Assembly: GCA_034429195.1 (NCBI GenBank)
Contig: DAOUGQ010000002.1
Location: forward strand, 127,077-191,076
Direction of reading: 5' to 3'
Source: UBA4782 sp034429195
Lineage (GTDB): Bacteria > Chloroflexota > Anaerolineae > Anaerolineales > Anaerolineaceae
DNA length: 64,000 nucleotides
In this document: piece after piece, positions 1-8,875 of the stretch
Numbering within the stretch: position 1 is the stretch's first letter
How the letters are laid out: every line of letters begins with the position of its first letter
The notes under the pieces: model-generated
Database searches by the model: none
The model's input: only the letters and a program-made list of their open reading frames with translations
Told to the model about the DNA's origin: nothing
Position numbers and translations under genes: made by a program

Positions 1-728
1 CCAAATGAATATTGCTGACCAATTATTTTCTCTTTCAGGCTCCATGAACCTTCATCGTCACGGTTTAAAACAGCAACATCACCGGGTTTTTGATGGGTCA
101 GGATATGACTTTTTGCTTCTATATATGCCTGCATAGTCTTGTGACGATCGAGATGATTTGGCGTGATATTCAGTACTGCAGCAATGTTGGGGCTGATGGT
201 CATTTGTTCGAGCTGGAAACTGGAAAGCTCCATTACCACCAGGTCATCGCTCTTCATTTGATCCACCAACGAAATGAGAGGTAAACCAATATTCCCTCCA
301 ACCCATACCATGCATTTTTGATCTGCTTCTGCCATACGGCCAACCAGGGTGGTGGTGGTAGTTTTTCCCGCAGAACCAGTAATTCCAATGGTCTTGCAAG
401 GGACAGCTTCCATGAAAATTTGTGAATCATTAGAGAGGATGATCCCAGATTGCATCGCTTTTTGCACTATAGGAAGGGAAAGTGGGATGCCACCAGAAAG
501 GCATAGCATCTGCGTATTATCCAACAATTCCAATGGATGAGAGCCAAACACCATTTCAACACCCATCTGGCGTAGTGCCTGAAGATTACCAGAAATTTGA
601 TCAGGGGTTTTCATGTCATTTAACATAACCCTGGCATTGTGCATGGCAAGATAACCTGCTAAAGCTAACCCTTGCCGGGCTGCTCCAAGCACAACAATTT
701 TCTTACCTTGCCAATTTGAATCGCTCAT
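1..728 (-). CDS. murD: UDP-N-acetylmuramoylalanine--D-glutamate ligase (partial, N-terminal part)
   Basis: The reading frame starts at 728 with MSDSNWQGKK and remains open to the left edge, giving about 242 N-terminal residues. MurD adds D-glutamate to UDP-MurNAc-L-Ala in the cytoplasm using ATP. Visible support is the N-terminal Rossmann-like stretch (IVVLGAARQG), the Mur ligase ATP loop GITGSAGKTTTTT, and the conserved NITPNHLDRH segment. The ATG overlaps the mraY stop codon in an ATGA arrangement, so the two are probably translationally coupled. The C-terminal domain lies outside the window, so completeness cannot be judged. Confidence 0.93.
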   Translation of the reverse strand, partial: MSDSNWQGKKIVVLGAARQGLALAGYLAMHNARVMLNDMKTPDQISGNLQALRQMGVEMVFGSHPLELLDNTQMLCLSGGIPLSLPIVQKAMQSGIILSNDSQIFMEAVPCKTIGITGSAGKTTTTTLVGRMAEADQKCMVWVGGNIGLPLISLVDQMKSDDLVVMELSSFQLEQMTISPNIAAVLNITPNHLDRHKTMQAYIEAKSHILTHQKPGDVAVLNRDDEGSWSLKEKIIGQQYSF

Positions 729-1717
729 ACTAATGCCACCGCAATTCCTAACATCGCAAATAACAGACTGATCACCCAGAATCGCTGTACTACCTGGGTT
801 TCGCTCCAACCAAGGAGCTCAAAGTGGTGATGCAAAGGTGCCATTTTGAACAGGCGTTTTCCCTTTGTGATGCGAAAATAAATAATTTGTAGAATAACGC
901 TGATTACTTCGCTGACTGGAATGACAAGGATCAATGGTAATAGAAGCCATTGACCTGTCATCAATGAAATAACACCAATCGTTGCACCCAGCGACAGAGA
1001 TCCAGTGTCACCCATAAATAATTCAGCTGGGTGAACGTTCCACCACAAAAAGCCAAATAGAGCACCTACGATGGTGAAACAGAAACGTGAGATAAAGACC
1101 TGGCCCTGCATAATGGCAATAGCGCCATATGCAGTGAAAGCTGTTGCTGCAATCAAACCTGCAAGTCCATCTAGCCCATCGGTAAAGTTGACAGCATTCG
1201 ATGCGCCTACAATAATGAAAGCAGCCAGTGGGATATACCAGATACCAATCCAGATTGGGCGGTCATAACCAGGCCAGTAAATTTCAGGAACTCCGAGCAG
1301 GTATTTCAACCCTAGAGCCAGGATTACTGCAAAAATTACCTGTATCAGGAATTTTGTTCGAGCTCGCATTCCCAAACCACGTCTTTTTCCTCTGATACCT
1401 TCCCAATCATCAATGGCTCCTAAAAGCCCAAATCCAACCATTGCTGTAAGAGGGATAATGATGGCGCGGCCAAATACATCAAGGCCAATAAGTGTTGCTG
1501 CATTCATGAGAAGTGTGAGAAGAAGCACTGGCAATATGATCATTATGCCACCCATAGTAGGGGTGCCCATTTTCGAGAAATGGCTATCTGGACCTTCCAC
1601 TCGAATTAATTTACCGATATGAAAATGACGCAAAATACGCAGCAGAGGGCCACCCCAAATGACTGTCATCATGAAAGCCAGAGTCGTCAATGAAAGAGCT
1701 AATGCAGTTTCCGTCAT
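725..1717 (-). CDS. mraY: phospho-N-acetylmuramoyl-pentapeptide-transferase
   Basis: MraY is the integral membrane enzyme that transfers phospho-MurNAc-pentapeptide to undecaprenyl phosphate to form lipid I. The 330-residue length fits the family. Family motifs are visible: MGTPTMGG near residue 50, NFTDGLDGLAG in the middle, FMGDTGSL, and the HHHFE histidine cluster near the C terminus. About ten hydrophobic segments alternate with these loops. It overlaps murF by four bases upstream and murD by four bases downstream, so it is co-translated within the cell-wall operon. Confidence 0.97.
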   Translation of the reverse strand: MTETALALSLTTLAFMMTVIWGGPLLRILRHFHIGKLIRVEGPDSHFSKMGTPTMGGIMIILPVLLLTLLMNAATLIGLDVFGRAIIIPLTAMVGFGLLGAIDDWEGIRGKRRGLGMRARTKFLIQVIFAVILALGLKYLLGVPEIYWPGYDRPIWIGIWYIPLAAFIIVGASNAVNFTDGLDGLAGLIAATAFTAYGAIAIMQGQVFISRFCFTIVGALFGFLWWNVHPAELFMGDTGSLSLGATIGVISLMTGQWLLLPLILVIPVSEVISVILQIIYFRITKGKRLFKMAPLHHHFELLGWSETQVVQRFWVISLLFAMLGIAVALV

Positions 1718-3135
1718 TCTTTTTCCTCCAAAGCAGCCACGATCTGCTCCATATGCAGTCCATGTGAACCTTTGATCAAAACTACATCTCCTTCTGCAAA
1801 TTTGTTTCGTAAAAACTCCACCGCATGATCTGTATCTTCGATGGTGAAAATGTTCTCTTCGGGCATACCTGATTTTTGAGCAGCAGAAGCGATAATCTGT
1901 GCACGAGGTCCTACTGTAAAGAGCTTGTTACAGATTTGAGCAGCTCTATTTCCGACCATTTCATGACCGGTTTGTTCATAGATTCCAAGCTCTAACATAT
2001 CACCAAGCACAGCAATTTTATTGCCGGTCATATCACCCAACAGGTTTAAGGCAGCCATGGTTGATTCAGGTGAAGCGTTATAGGTGTCATCCAAGATAAT
2101 AGCCTTTTTAGGAGTCTGTACGACAACTAACCGCAACTGCATGTGGCTTTCTCGCATTCCATTCAGTATTTCCTGCCATGTCAGTCCTTCAACTAGCCCA
2201 ACTGCTGTTGCGCGTAAAACGGTATGCACCGAGTGCCTGCCAATAAGGGGTACCCGTACATGCAATACTTCATTTTTATAATGAAGCTGAAAACGAATGC
2301 CCTCCAATCCCATGCCGACCACATTATCTGCCCATAAGTCTGCTTCTGGATCAAGACCATAGGTGAACACAGAGGCGTTGGTTTTTTCTGCCATGCCACG
2401 AACCCAGGGGTCATCATAGTTCAGAATGGCAACACCTTCTGGACCTGCAGGAAGGTGTTGAACCAGCTCGGATTTACCTCGTGCGATATCTGCTTGCGAA
2501 CCAGCGCGCTCTGCATGTACCGTTCCGATATTTGTGATTACGCCAATCTGAGGTTTAGCAATTTCGCATAGGAATGCAATCTCACCAGGAACATAAAAAC
2601 CCATTTCAAGGACAGCATGGCTATGTTCTTTTGTAAGCTGCAAAATTGTAAGCGGCAAGCCAATTTCGTTATTCATGTTGCCGGGATTCTTTAAAGTATG
2701 AAAACGTTGGCTAAGCACCTCTGCGACCAATTCTTTGGTGGTGGATTTTCCCACGCTACCTGTAATACCAATAACCCGTAAATTCAACTGTTGCCGCCAA
2801 AAAGCTGCAATCTTTTGTAATGCATTTAATGAATTCTCAACTCGGATGCAAAATGGAATCTGAGAATAATCAAACTCTTCTGGAAGTACTCCGTTTCGCA
2901 GATCGAGAACAGGGAAGGGGAGAGGACTATCTCTTTGGATAATTGCGCAGGAAGCTCCGCGCCTGAAAGCATCTGCAACAAAATCATGCCCATCCACCTG
3001 TTCACCAGGAATTGCAATGAAAATATTTTTGGGGTAAACCTGTCGTGAATCAATGGCAGCCCCATTGATCATTGCTGTTGCATTGGGGTTGAATGAACCG
3101 GTAAGCGCTTCTAAGATAACATTTACAGTAAACAC
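1714..3135 (-). CDS. murF: UDP-N-acetylmuramoyl-tripeptide--D-alanyl-D-alanine ligase
   Basis: MurF attaches D-Ala-D-Ala to the UDP-MurNAc-tripeptide, the last cytoplasmic step of precursor assembly. At 473 residues it is full length. It shows the N-terminal substrate-binding domain (INGAAIDSRQV), the Mur ligase ATP loop GITGSVGKSTTKE near residue 127, the NPGNMNNEIGLPLTIL stretch characteristic of MurF, and the C-terminal DDTYNASPESTMAAL segment followed by GDMLELG. The gene ends in a four-base overlap with mraY and starts just after the penicillin-binding protein gene, in operon order. Confidence 0.97.
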   Translation of the reverse strand: MFTVNVILEALTGSFNPNATAMINGAAIDSRQVYPKNIFIAIPGEQVDGHDFVADAFRRGASCAIIQRDSPLPFPVLDLRNGVLPEEFDYSQIPFCIRVENSLNALQKIAAFWRQQLNLRVIGITGSVGKSTTKELVAEVLSQRFHTLKNPGNMNNEIGLPLTILQLTKEHSHAVLEMGFYVPGEIAFLCEIAKPQIGVITNIGTVHAERAGSQADIARGKSELVQHLPAGPEGVAILNYDDPWVRGMAEKTNASVFTYGLDPEADLWADNVVGMGLEGIRFQLHYKNEVLHVRVPLIGRHSVHTVLRATAVGLVEGLTWQEILNGMRESHMQLRLVVVQTPKKAIILDDTYNASPESTMAALNLLGDMTGNKIAVLGDMLELGIYEQTGHEMVGNRAAQICNKLFTVGPRAQIIASAAQKSGMPEENIFTIEDTDHAVEFLRNKFAEGDVVLIKGSHGLHMEQIVAALEEKE

Positions 3136-3142
3136 AGTATCC

Positions 3143-4936
3143 TCATTTGCTATACAACTCCTGACGAATTTCGTCAGGTGGAATATTCAAATAAACAACT
3201 AACTTTTGTACTGCTTCTGCAAATACCGGGGCTGCTACAATCGAACCCCATCGATCTGATGTTGGTTTTTCTAGCCAGATGTAAACGAGAAATTTTGGAT
3301 CATCGGTTGGACCCCAACCCACAAAGGATGCGTTGGTCAATTCGGTTACATAGCCTTCGCCCGGGATTGCAATTTCACCTGTACCTGTCTTGCCAGCAAC
3401 ACGATATCCATCAACCAGAGCTGTCGAGGCTTCTTCTTCTAATGATTTTGCCAACATATCAGTAAGAGTATGAGCGGTTTCAGCTTTGATGGGCATCAAC
3501 ATGACCTGGGGAGTGTATTCGTAAATGTGCCCATCTTGGATGGTAGCTTTAACAATATGTGGTGCCATGATCTTTCCATCATTGGCTACGGCTGAAATAG
3601 CAGTCACCATCTGAATTGGGGTGGCAGCCAAACCTTGTCCAAAAGAATTAGTACCCAGGTTGCTTTCTGACCAGTATTTATCTCCCGGAACACTGAGGGG
3701 ATAAACTATCTCACCATCAAGGTCGATATTTGTGCTGCGTCCGATGCCAAAGTTTTCTAGACTCTGGTAAAACAAATCTGAACCCATCTGTTGTGCAATC
3801 CATGCCAGGCATACGTTCAATGAGTGTTGCATGCACCCTTGCATATCCTGCAATCCCCAGGCACCGCCATCCCAGTTATAGATAGCGGTCTGCCCTACAT
3901 AAATAATACCGGTATCGGTAAAGGTCGTATCAGGGGTTACTACTCCTGCATCCAAAGCAGCAGCCATCGTAATTACCTTGAATACTGAACCTGGTTCATA
4001 AGGAACCCCAATAGCTCGGTTAAAAGACCCCATTTCTGGAAACTTTTCCAATTCTGAGGAATATTGGTTTAAGTCCATGCGTGGGGTAGTTGCCATTGCT
4101 AAAATTTCACCCGTTTCGGGATCTTCTACTACGATAACACCCGATACAGATCCAGTCCGTTCAACAGCATGGTCGATGATTTGTTCCATGCTTTTTTGGA
4201 TCTGCCGATCGATGGTCAAAATTAAGCTTGCACCTGGAGGTACTTCAGCGAGATCATTCATTTTATTGGGGTCATCGGAAACTTCCACTGTAATGGATTT
4301 CCCTGCTAGCAACTGGTTGTATTTTTCTTCAATGCCAAAATAAGTAGGAGCAGTGCGATCTTGGAATGCTACAAAACCGATTACATTGGAAGCCAGAGAA
4401 GATTCAGGATAAGTGCGAACGAGGTGAGGCCACCATTCAAGCCCATTGAGATTAAGCTCTGGTAATTTTTTGGCTACTTTCTTATCTAGCCGTTTCGTTG
4501 CATATTCTTCCAGATAATTCTCTAAATAGGTGATCTTTTCGGGATCGATGAAATCATCAAGAGGTAGATAATATATCTTTTTTTCCGGGTCGGTTTGGCT
4601 GGCGTTATATTCCTGAGCAGCGAGGAATTTGGAGCTGTAGTCTTTGCCAATCACATTGAAGAGAATCTGAACAATCTGGTCTTGATTCTGATTGGCGTTA
4701 ACCGTAGTTAGATTGACAGAGATTTCATAAACAATCCGATTGCCAGCGAATAGATTGCCATTTCGATCATAAATTTCACCACGCTCTGGATTGTACGTAA
4801 CAAAGCGGGTATCTGGGCTGACGAGATCATTACCGGTTATGAGGATCCGAACCAACTGAGCAAAAATTATGAGTGCTACACCCAGGAATCCGAACTTGAT
4901 ATATTGAATACGACCCTTGAATTTATCCTGGCTCAT
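3143..4936 (-). CDS. ftsI: peptidoglycan D,D-transpeptidase (FtsI/SpoVD-type penicillin-binding protein)
   Basis: This is a class B penicillin-binding protein that cross-links septal peptidoglycan outside the membrane. After a cytoplasmic N-terminus there is one membrane anchor (GFLGVALIIFAQLVRIL), then the dimerisation domain (NPERGEIYDRNGNLFAGN) and the transpeptidase domain. The three catalytic motifs are visible: SVFK (SxxK), SLN (SxN) and KTGTGE. The start is placed at MSQDKFKGR, whose ATG overlaps the stop of the upstream FtsL-like gene; a longer frame reaching 4993 would overlap that gene further. About 597 residues. No PASTA domain is visible. Confidence 0.93.
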   Translation of the reverse strand: MSQDKFKGRIQYIKFGFLGVALIIFAQLVRILITGNDLVSPDTRFVTYNPERGEIYDRNGNLFAGNRIVYEISVNLTTVNANQNQDQIVQILFNVIGKDYSSKFLAAQEYNASQTDPEKKIYYLPLDDFIDPEKITYLENYLEEYATKRLDKKVAKKLPELNLNGLEWWPHLVRTYPESSLASNVIGFVAFQDRTAPTYFGIEEKYNQLLAGKSITVEVSDDPNKMNDLAEVPPGASLILTIDRQIQKSMEQIIDHAVERTGSVSGVIVVEDPETGEILAMATTPRMDLNQYSSELEKFPEMGSFNRAIGVPYEPGSVFKVITMAAALDAGVVTPDTTFTDTGIIYVGQTAIYNWDGGAWGLQDMQGCMQHSLNVCLAWIAQQMGSDLFYQSLENFGIGRSTNIDLDGEIVYPLSVPGDKYWSESNLGTNSFGQGLAATPIQMVTAISAVANDGKIMAPHIVKATIQDGHIYEYTPQVMLMPIKAETAHTLTDMLAKSLEEEASTALVDGYRVAGKTGTGEIAIPGEGYVTELTNASFVGWGPTDDPKFLVYIWLEKPTSDRWGSIVAAPVFAEAVQKLVVYLNIPPDEIRQELYSK

Positions 4937-5403
4937 GGCTGCACCCCCAGAATACTTCCGTTCAATATCATTGTGTCGTAAAACCACTCCCATAAAGATT
5001 GGGTATAACTGGGTTTAATCACAGTGGGTGCAGATAGATTCGAATAAGGTGCTGTCTCTACATCTGGCAGTTCTTTACCTGTATACCCTGGCGCAATCAC
5101 ATAGGTGGCATTATTGGGGTCAATCAATTCATATCCACTTGCGTACGCTCTTTTTTCCATTTCAACTGCAGATGTAAGGTTTGCCCATTCAGTAAGAAGA
5201 CTGGCGTTTTCGTTATCAATTGCCTGGCGGGTGGCTTCGAGTTGCTGTACTTCAATGCCGGCAGTAGCTGATTGTGCAGAAATATTCAAGTATAGAAAAG
5301 CAATGATAGCAATACCAACAAGTGCTAAGGCAATCACGCCAAAGCGTTGGACCTGTAACCTCCAGGGTGCTTGTTTGTATGCCTGTGTAAAACTCTTCGC
5401 CAT
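4933..5403 (-). CDS. FtsL/FtsB-like bitopic cell division protein
   Basis: A 156-residue protein with a short basic cytoplasmic start, one transmembrane helix at about residues 22-44 (FGVIALALVGIAIIAFLYL) and a following helical, probably coiled-coil stretch (IEVQQLEATRQAIDNENASLL). This layout and its position between rsmH and the division penicillin-binding protein are those of FtsL, the divisome scaffold partner of FtsB and FtsQ. Sequence alone does not separate it from FtsB-type proteins. The C-terminal tail is longer than in typical FtsL. Its stop overlaps the next start. Confidence 0.75.
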   Translation of the reverse strand: MAKSFTQAYKQAPWRLQVQRFGVIALALVGIAIIAFLYLNISAQSATAGIEVQQLEATRQAIDNENASLLTEWANLTSAVEMEKRAYASGYELIDPNNATYVIAPGYTGKELPDVETAPYSNLSAPTVIKPSYTQSLWEWFYDTMILNGSILGVQP

Positions 5404-5462
5404 GCTAATACCTGTTTGCTCTCTTTGTAAATATTTTATTTTTCAGATAGTAACGATAATTT

Positions 5463-6383
5463 TTACAATTTTTCAATAACTCTAAGTCTTGCACTTCTTG
5501 CTCGAGGATTCAGTTTAATCTCTGCATCATCCGCTACGATGGGGTGACGGTTGATCAACTTGATTCTCGCTTTATGTCCGCAGGAGCATACTGGTTGTGA
5601 GGGGGGACAGAGGCAATCTGTGCTTTCCAGACGAAAATACTGCTTAACAATCCTATCCTCTAGTGAATGGAACGAGATAACAGCTAATCTACCTCCTTTA
5701 GATAATGCTGCAACTGCCTGCGGTAGAAATATTTTTAAAGAATCTAACTCGCCATTCACTGCAATCCTCAGCGCCTGAAACGTTCGGGTTGCGGGGTGAA
5801 TTTTACTACCATGTGCCCCTGTTGCGCTTTGAATTATTGCAGCCAATTCAACGGTGCTGGTGTGCGGTCGGGTTTGGCAAATGGCTCGAGCAATTCGGCG
5901 GGATTGCGGTTCTTCACCATACTGAAAGATCAGGTCTGCCAGCTCATTCTCCGAGAGATTATTAACCAAATCTGCTGCAGATACAGGTTGATCCGGATTG
6001 AAACGCATATCTAGAGGGCCATCTTTGATAAAAGAAAAACCTTTTTCTGCATAATCGAATTGCATCGAAGATACTCCCAGATCGATCACAATCCCTTGCA
6101 CCTCATTCCACCCCAGGAGTTTCATCTGTTCTGTCAGGGAGGTGTATGAAGCCTGCACGAGAGTCACTCTCCCTAAAAAAGAAGAAAGACGCTGAGAAGC
6201 TATTTTCAGCGCCTGAGGGTCGAGGTCAAAACCGAGTAAATGTCCTTCAGGAGAACTAGATTCTAATATCCCAAAGGAATGACCCCCTGCACCGACGGTG
6301 GCATCTATGTACCGTCCCGGGCTCTGTGGGCATAACGCGTGTATAATTTGTTGGTAAAGTACTGGTAGGTGAGGTGGTTGCAT
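5463..6383 (-). CDS. rsmH: 16S rRNA (cytosine(1402)-N(4))-methyltransferase
   Basis: RsmH (MraW) methylates N4 of C1402 in 16S rRNA using S-adenosylmethionine. The 306-residue length is typical. Signatures include HLPVLYQQIIHAL at the N terminus, the SAM-binding DATVGAGGHS motif, GFDLDPQAL, the conserved DLGVSSMQFD, and SFHSLEDRIVKQYF near the C terminus. A zinc-like cysteine group (CLCPPSQPVCSCG) is present, as is common in the family. It lies 21 bases after mraZ and heads the cell-wall cluster. Confidence 0.97.
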   Translation of the reverse strand: MQPPHLPVLYQQIIHALCPQSPGRYIDATVGAGGHSFGILESSSPEGHLLGFDLDPQALKIASQRLSSFLGRVTLVQASYTSLTEQMKLLGWNEVQGIVIDLGVSSMQFDYAEKGFSFIKDGPLDMRFNPDQPVSAADLVNNLSENELADLIFQYGEEPQSRRIARAICQTRPHTSTVELAAIIQSATGAHGSKIHPATRTFQALRIAVNGELDSLKIFLPQAVAALSKGGRLAVISFHSLEDRIVKQYFRLESTDCLCPPSQPVCSCGHKARIKLINRHPIVADDAEIKLNPRARSARLRVIEKL

Positions 6384-6404
6384 ATCATAATCCTCAACCT
6401 GAAA

Positions 6405-6842
6405 CTACCTCAACGAAATACTCAAATCAGCAAAATACTGAGGGTCTGATTTTTTCATATCAAGTGATGTTTGTTGTTGTTTCCAGTTTTCTGGCGACCA
6501 GATTTCAAATGACTCGCCCATTCCAACAACCAGGGCTTCATCTTTTAGTTGAGCTTTTTCTCGTAAGAAAAATGGAATCAAAATGCGTCCAGCTTTATCA
6601 AATTCAACCTTACTTGCGCCACCAAAAAATATACGTTTGAACTCGCGCACCTTTGGATCAGTAAGGCTGAGGGTAGTTCCATTTTCCCATAGTGCATCGA
6701 AATTCTTTTTCGTAAGGACTAGGATGCTATTTTCAAATCCCTCGGTGATAAATGCGCCATCTTCCAGCAGTTCTCTAAAGCGAGCCGGAATTGTCATCCG
6801 TCCTTTTTCGTCAATAGTGTGCTGGTACCGACCCATGAACAT
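6405..6842 (-). CDS. mraZ: transcriptional regulator MraZ
   Basis: MraZ is a DNA-binding protein of the SpoVT/AbrB fold that controls the division and cell-wall cluster it heads. The 145-residue protein opens with the hallmark MFMGRYQHTIDEKGRMTIPA and repeats the half-domain motif as FDKAGRILIP near residue 80, giving the usual double AbrB-like fold. It is the first gene of the operon. Upstream lie a promoter and three phased copies of a GTGGTGA box, so autoregulation is likely here as in other bacteria. Confidence 0.97.
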   Translation of the reverse strand: MFMGRYQHTIDEKGRMTIPARFRELLEDGAFITEGFENSILVLTKKNFDALWENGTTLSLTDPKVREFKRIFFGGASKVEFDKAGRILIPFFLREKAQLKDEALVVGMGESFEIWSPENWKQQQTSLDMKKSDPQYFADLSISLR

Positions 6843-6867
6843 ACGTTCTACCTCTGCTATATATGCT

Positions 6868-6891
6868 GAACGCCGGATTCACCCGGCGTTC
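6868..6891 (-). promoter_or_regulatory. perfect 9-bp hairpin in the mraZ 5' leader
   Basis: GAACGCCGG and CCGGCGTTC face each other across a six-base loop between the MraZ boxes and the mraZ start. No U tract follows, so it does not look like an intrinsic terminator. It would sit in the 5' untranslated region, where it could stabilise the message or modulate initiation. Function is not known. Confidence 0.5.
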
Positions 6892-6930
6892 ACATTAAAA
6901 TTCACCACAATTCACCACTTATCACCACGT
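6891..6930 (-). promoter_or_regulatory. phased MraZ operator boxes
   Basis: Read on the minus strand, three copies of GTGGTGA occur exactly 10 bp apart (around 6901, 6911 and 6921 in window coordinates), followed by a weaker fourth copy (ATGTGAACG). MraZ is known to bind short GT-rich repeats at about 10-bp spacing upstream of mraZ in other bacteria. The boxes lie directly downstream of the -10 element, a position that fits repression. The assignment to MraZ is by analogy. Confidence 0.75.
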
Positions 6931-6938
6931 TTAGACAC

Positions 6939-6967
6939 ATTGTACGTGATATAAAGGCAATTTGCAA
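6939..6967 (-). promoter_or_regulatory. sigma-70-type promoter of the mraZ operon
   Basis: On the minus strand a TTGCAA -35 element (6962-6967) and a TACAAT -10 element (6939-6944) are separated by 17 bases. Transcription would start near 6931, at the edge of the MraZ boxes. This would drive mraZ through at least murD. Confidence 0.6.
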
Positions 6968-7073
6968 TAGGGAATTGTCAAAATTACCTTAAAATTATTG
7001 TTAAAAATTTTGTTTTGACGATCAGGGAAATTTACATGATTTTTACATCGCCATTCATTACATAGGAGGATTC

Positions 7074-7499
7074 ATGAAGCCACAGTTATTTGCGTTGTTG
7101 ACAGCAATCTTTTGGGGAGTCGGGGGATATTTTGAAAAGAAAGGCTTACATCTGGGTAACTTAAGCCCACAAATGGGAATTACCATCCGAACAGCAATTG
7201 CATTGATCGTTCTGGGTATTGTAAGCTACCCACAATGGAAAACTGTGGGTCAAGCAAGTCCAAAAGCCCTGCTTTTTATGATCATAGGAGGTGGTGTGGT
7301 TGCAGGTTCCGCTGGTATGTTGTGTTATTACACAGCGATCAAGGGTGCACCTTTAGGAAAAGTAATGCCTATTGCGTTCACTTCACCATTATTTGGTGCC
7401 TTGATGGGAATAATTTTCGCTGGTGAACCAGTAACTTTCAAAACGATTGCAGGAATGTTGATGACAGTAGGTGGAATCGTCCTACTGACTCTTGGGTAG
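7074..7499 (+). CDS. half-size EamA/DMT family transporter
   Basis: A 141-residue membrane protein with about five hydrophobic helices. The sequence (LTAIFWGVGGYFEKKGL at the start; PLFGALMGIIFAGEPVTFKTIAGMLMTVGGIVLL at the end) matches one EamA repeat of the drug/metabolite transporter superfamily. Usual members have two such repeats in about 280-300 residues, so this is a single-repeat protein that would have to work as a dimer, like small multidrug resistance or EmrE-like proteins. An AGGAGG-type ribosome site precedes the ATG. Substrate unknown. It stands alone on the plus strand, facing the MFS gene. Confidence 0.85.
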   Translation: MKPQLFALLTAIFWGVGGYFEKKGLHLGNLSPQMGITIRTAIALIVLGIVSYPQWKTVGQASPKALLFMIIGGGVVAGSAGMLCYYTAIKGAPLGKVMPIAFTSPLFGALMGIIFAGEPVTFKTIAGMLMTVGGIVLLTLG

Positions 7500-7516
7500 C
7501 CATCTTTTACCTTAAA

Positions 7517-8845
7517 CTACAATTTCCTGACCTTTGGATAACGGAATGCTACGTATATACCAAAGACAAAGGAAATTGCTGATGTAATTCCTACTTCAAG
7601 AGAAGCGCCTAACCAGTCTGCCATCAAACCAGCTTGCAACCCTCCCAGGCGCATCATGCCCTGGAAGGTCATGCTGTACAGACTCATCACTCGACCACGC
7701 ATAGAATCTGGTGTGGCAAATTGCATTAGAGTATTTGCAAGGGCGTTCTGGCACACAAAGCTGAATCCGACGAAAATTAAAATCACCAGTGATAGAAGAA
7801 ACGACTGTGATGCTGAAAAGATTAGTAAAAAAGCGGGAAAAGCAATGTTGCCAGCTGTCAGCCATGCACCTCTTCGGATACTGTCTGATGTAGCAGCCAC
7901 AAAAAATGCCCCCAAAACTGAACCGATACCTAATGTAGTCAGTAGAATTCCTAAGGGCAGAGCTTCGGGTGAACGACAGGTCATGAGGCCGGTTTCAGGA
8001 TTACACATGAATTGAATGACCGGTTCTGCGCTTTTATTCAATACATCTGAAGCAAATACTGGCATAAGTGTGCTGTAAGGCATCGACATGAATGCGCTGA
8101 CTGCAATCATACTGGTTAACACCAGAAGGACTGGTTGGGTTTTAATGAAGCGTATACCATCAGCCATATGCTTTAATGTCCCTTGTGTTTCTTCATTCTG
8201 TGGAAGTTGAGGCAGTTCTCGCATCATGAGCAGGCTGACAATCACTGCTACAAATGATAAAGCATTAATAAAGAATGCATTTCCTTCTCCAGTGGCTGCC
8301 ACAAGAACACCCGCCAAGGATGGGCCAAGTGCACGTGCCATGTTGAACATGGCAGAATTTAACCCTATTGCGTTTGAAAGGTCTTCTTTGCCGTCTATCA
8401 TCTCAACGGTAAATGCTTGACGGGCAGGCGTATCCATCGCCTGTGCAGCACCCATGACGAAAGCCAGGACATACACATGCCATACCTGAATTAAATTTGT
8501 CCAGGTAAGAATGGCTAAAATCAGTGCCTGAAACAGCATGACAACTTGTGTAATAAGCAGTAATGTTCGTTTTGAAATACGATCAGAGAGAGAACCACTC
8601 CAAAGTGAAAGGGGGACAAGAGGGATCAAACCAATAAAACTGATAATGCCAAGGCTGGTTGCACTTCCAGTCAATCGGTAAACTAGAACCTGTTGCGCCA
8701 TGGTCTGCATCCAGGAGCCAATTAATGAGATGCCCTGACCAAAAAACCATAAACGATAATTCCGATGTCTTAGAGAACGGAAAATTTGTGGCCACCGGGT
8801 GGTGGTGTTTTGTGATGATATAACCGGGTTTGAATTTTGATGCAT
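7517..8845 (-). CDS. MFS transporter (EntS/MFS_3-type exporter)
   Basis: A 442-residue protein with about twelve transmembrane segments typical of the major facilitator superfamily. The motif-A-like loop SLSDRISKRTLLL follows helix 2, and the opening FRSLRHRNYRLWFFGQGISLIGSWMQTMAQQ is characteristic of the MFS_3/EntS-like group of efflux carriers. An extracytoplasmic loop in the second half carries two cysteines (MCNPETGLMTCRSP). The next gene, arfB, is oriented the same way but looks functionally unrelated. The substrate cannot be inferred from context. Confidence 0.88.
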   Translation of the reverse strand: MHQNSNPVISSQNTTTRWPQIFRSLRHRNYRLWFFGQGISLIGSWMQTMAQQVLVYRLTGSATSLGIISFIGLIPLVPLSLWSGSLSDRISKRTLLLITQVVMLFQALILAILTWTNLIQVWHVYVLAFVMGAAQAMDTPARQAFTVEMIDGKEDLSNAIGLNSAMFNMARALGPSLAGVLVAATGEGNAFFINALSFVAVIVSLLMMRELPQLPQNEETQGTLKHMADGIRFIKTQPVLLVLTSMIAVSAFMSMPYSTLMPVFASDVLNKSAEPVIQFMCNPETGLMTCRSPEALPLGILLTTLGIGSVLGAFFVAATSDSIRRGAWLTAGNIAFPAFLLIFSASQSFLLSLVILIFVGFSFVCQNALANTLMQFATPDSMRGRVMSLYSMTFQGMMRLGGLQAGLMADWLGASLEVGITSAISFVFGIYVAFRYPKVRKL

Positions 8846-8875
8846 GATGCTCGATTATACTCTTGGATGAAAATA

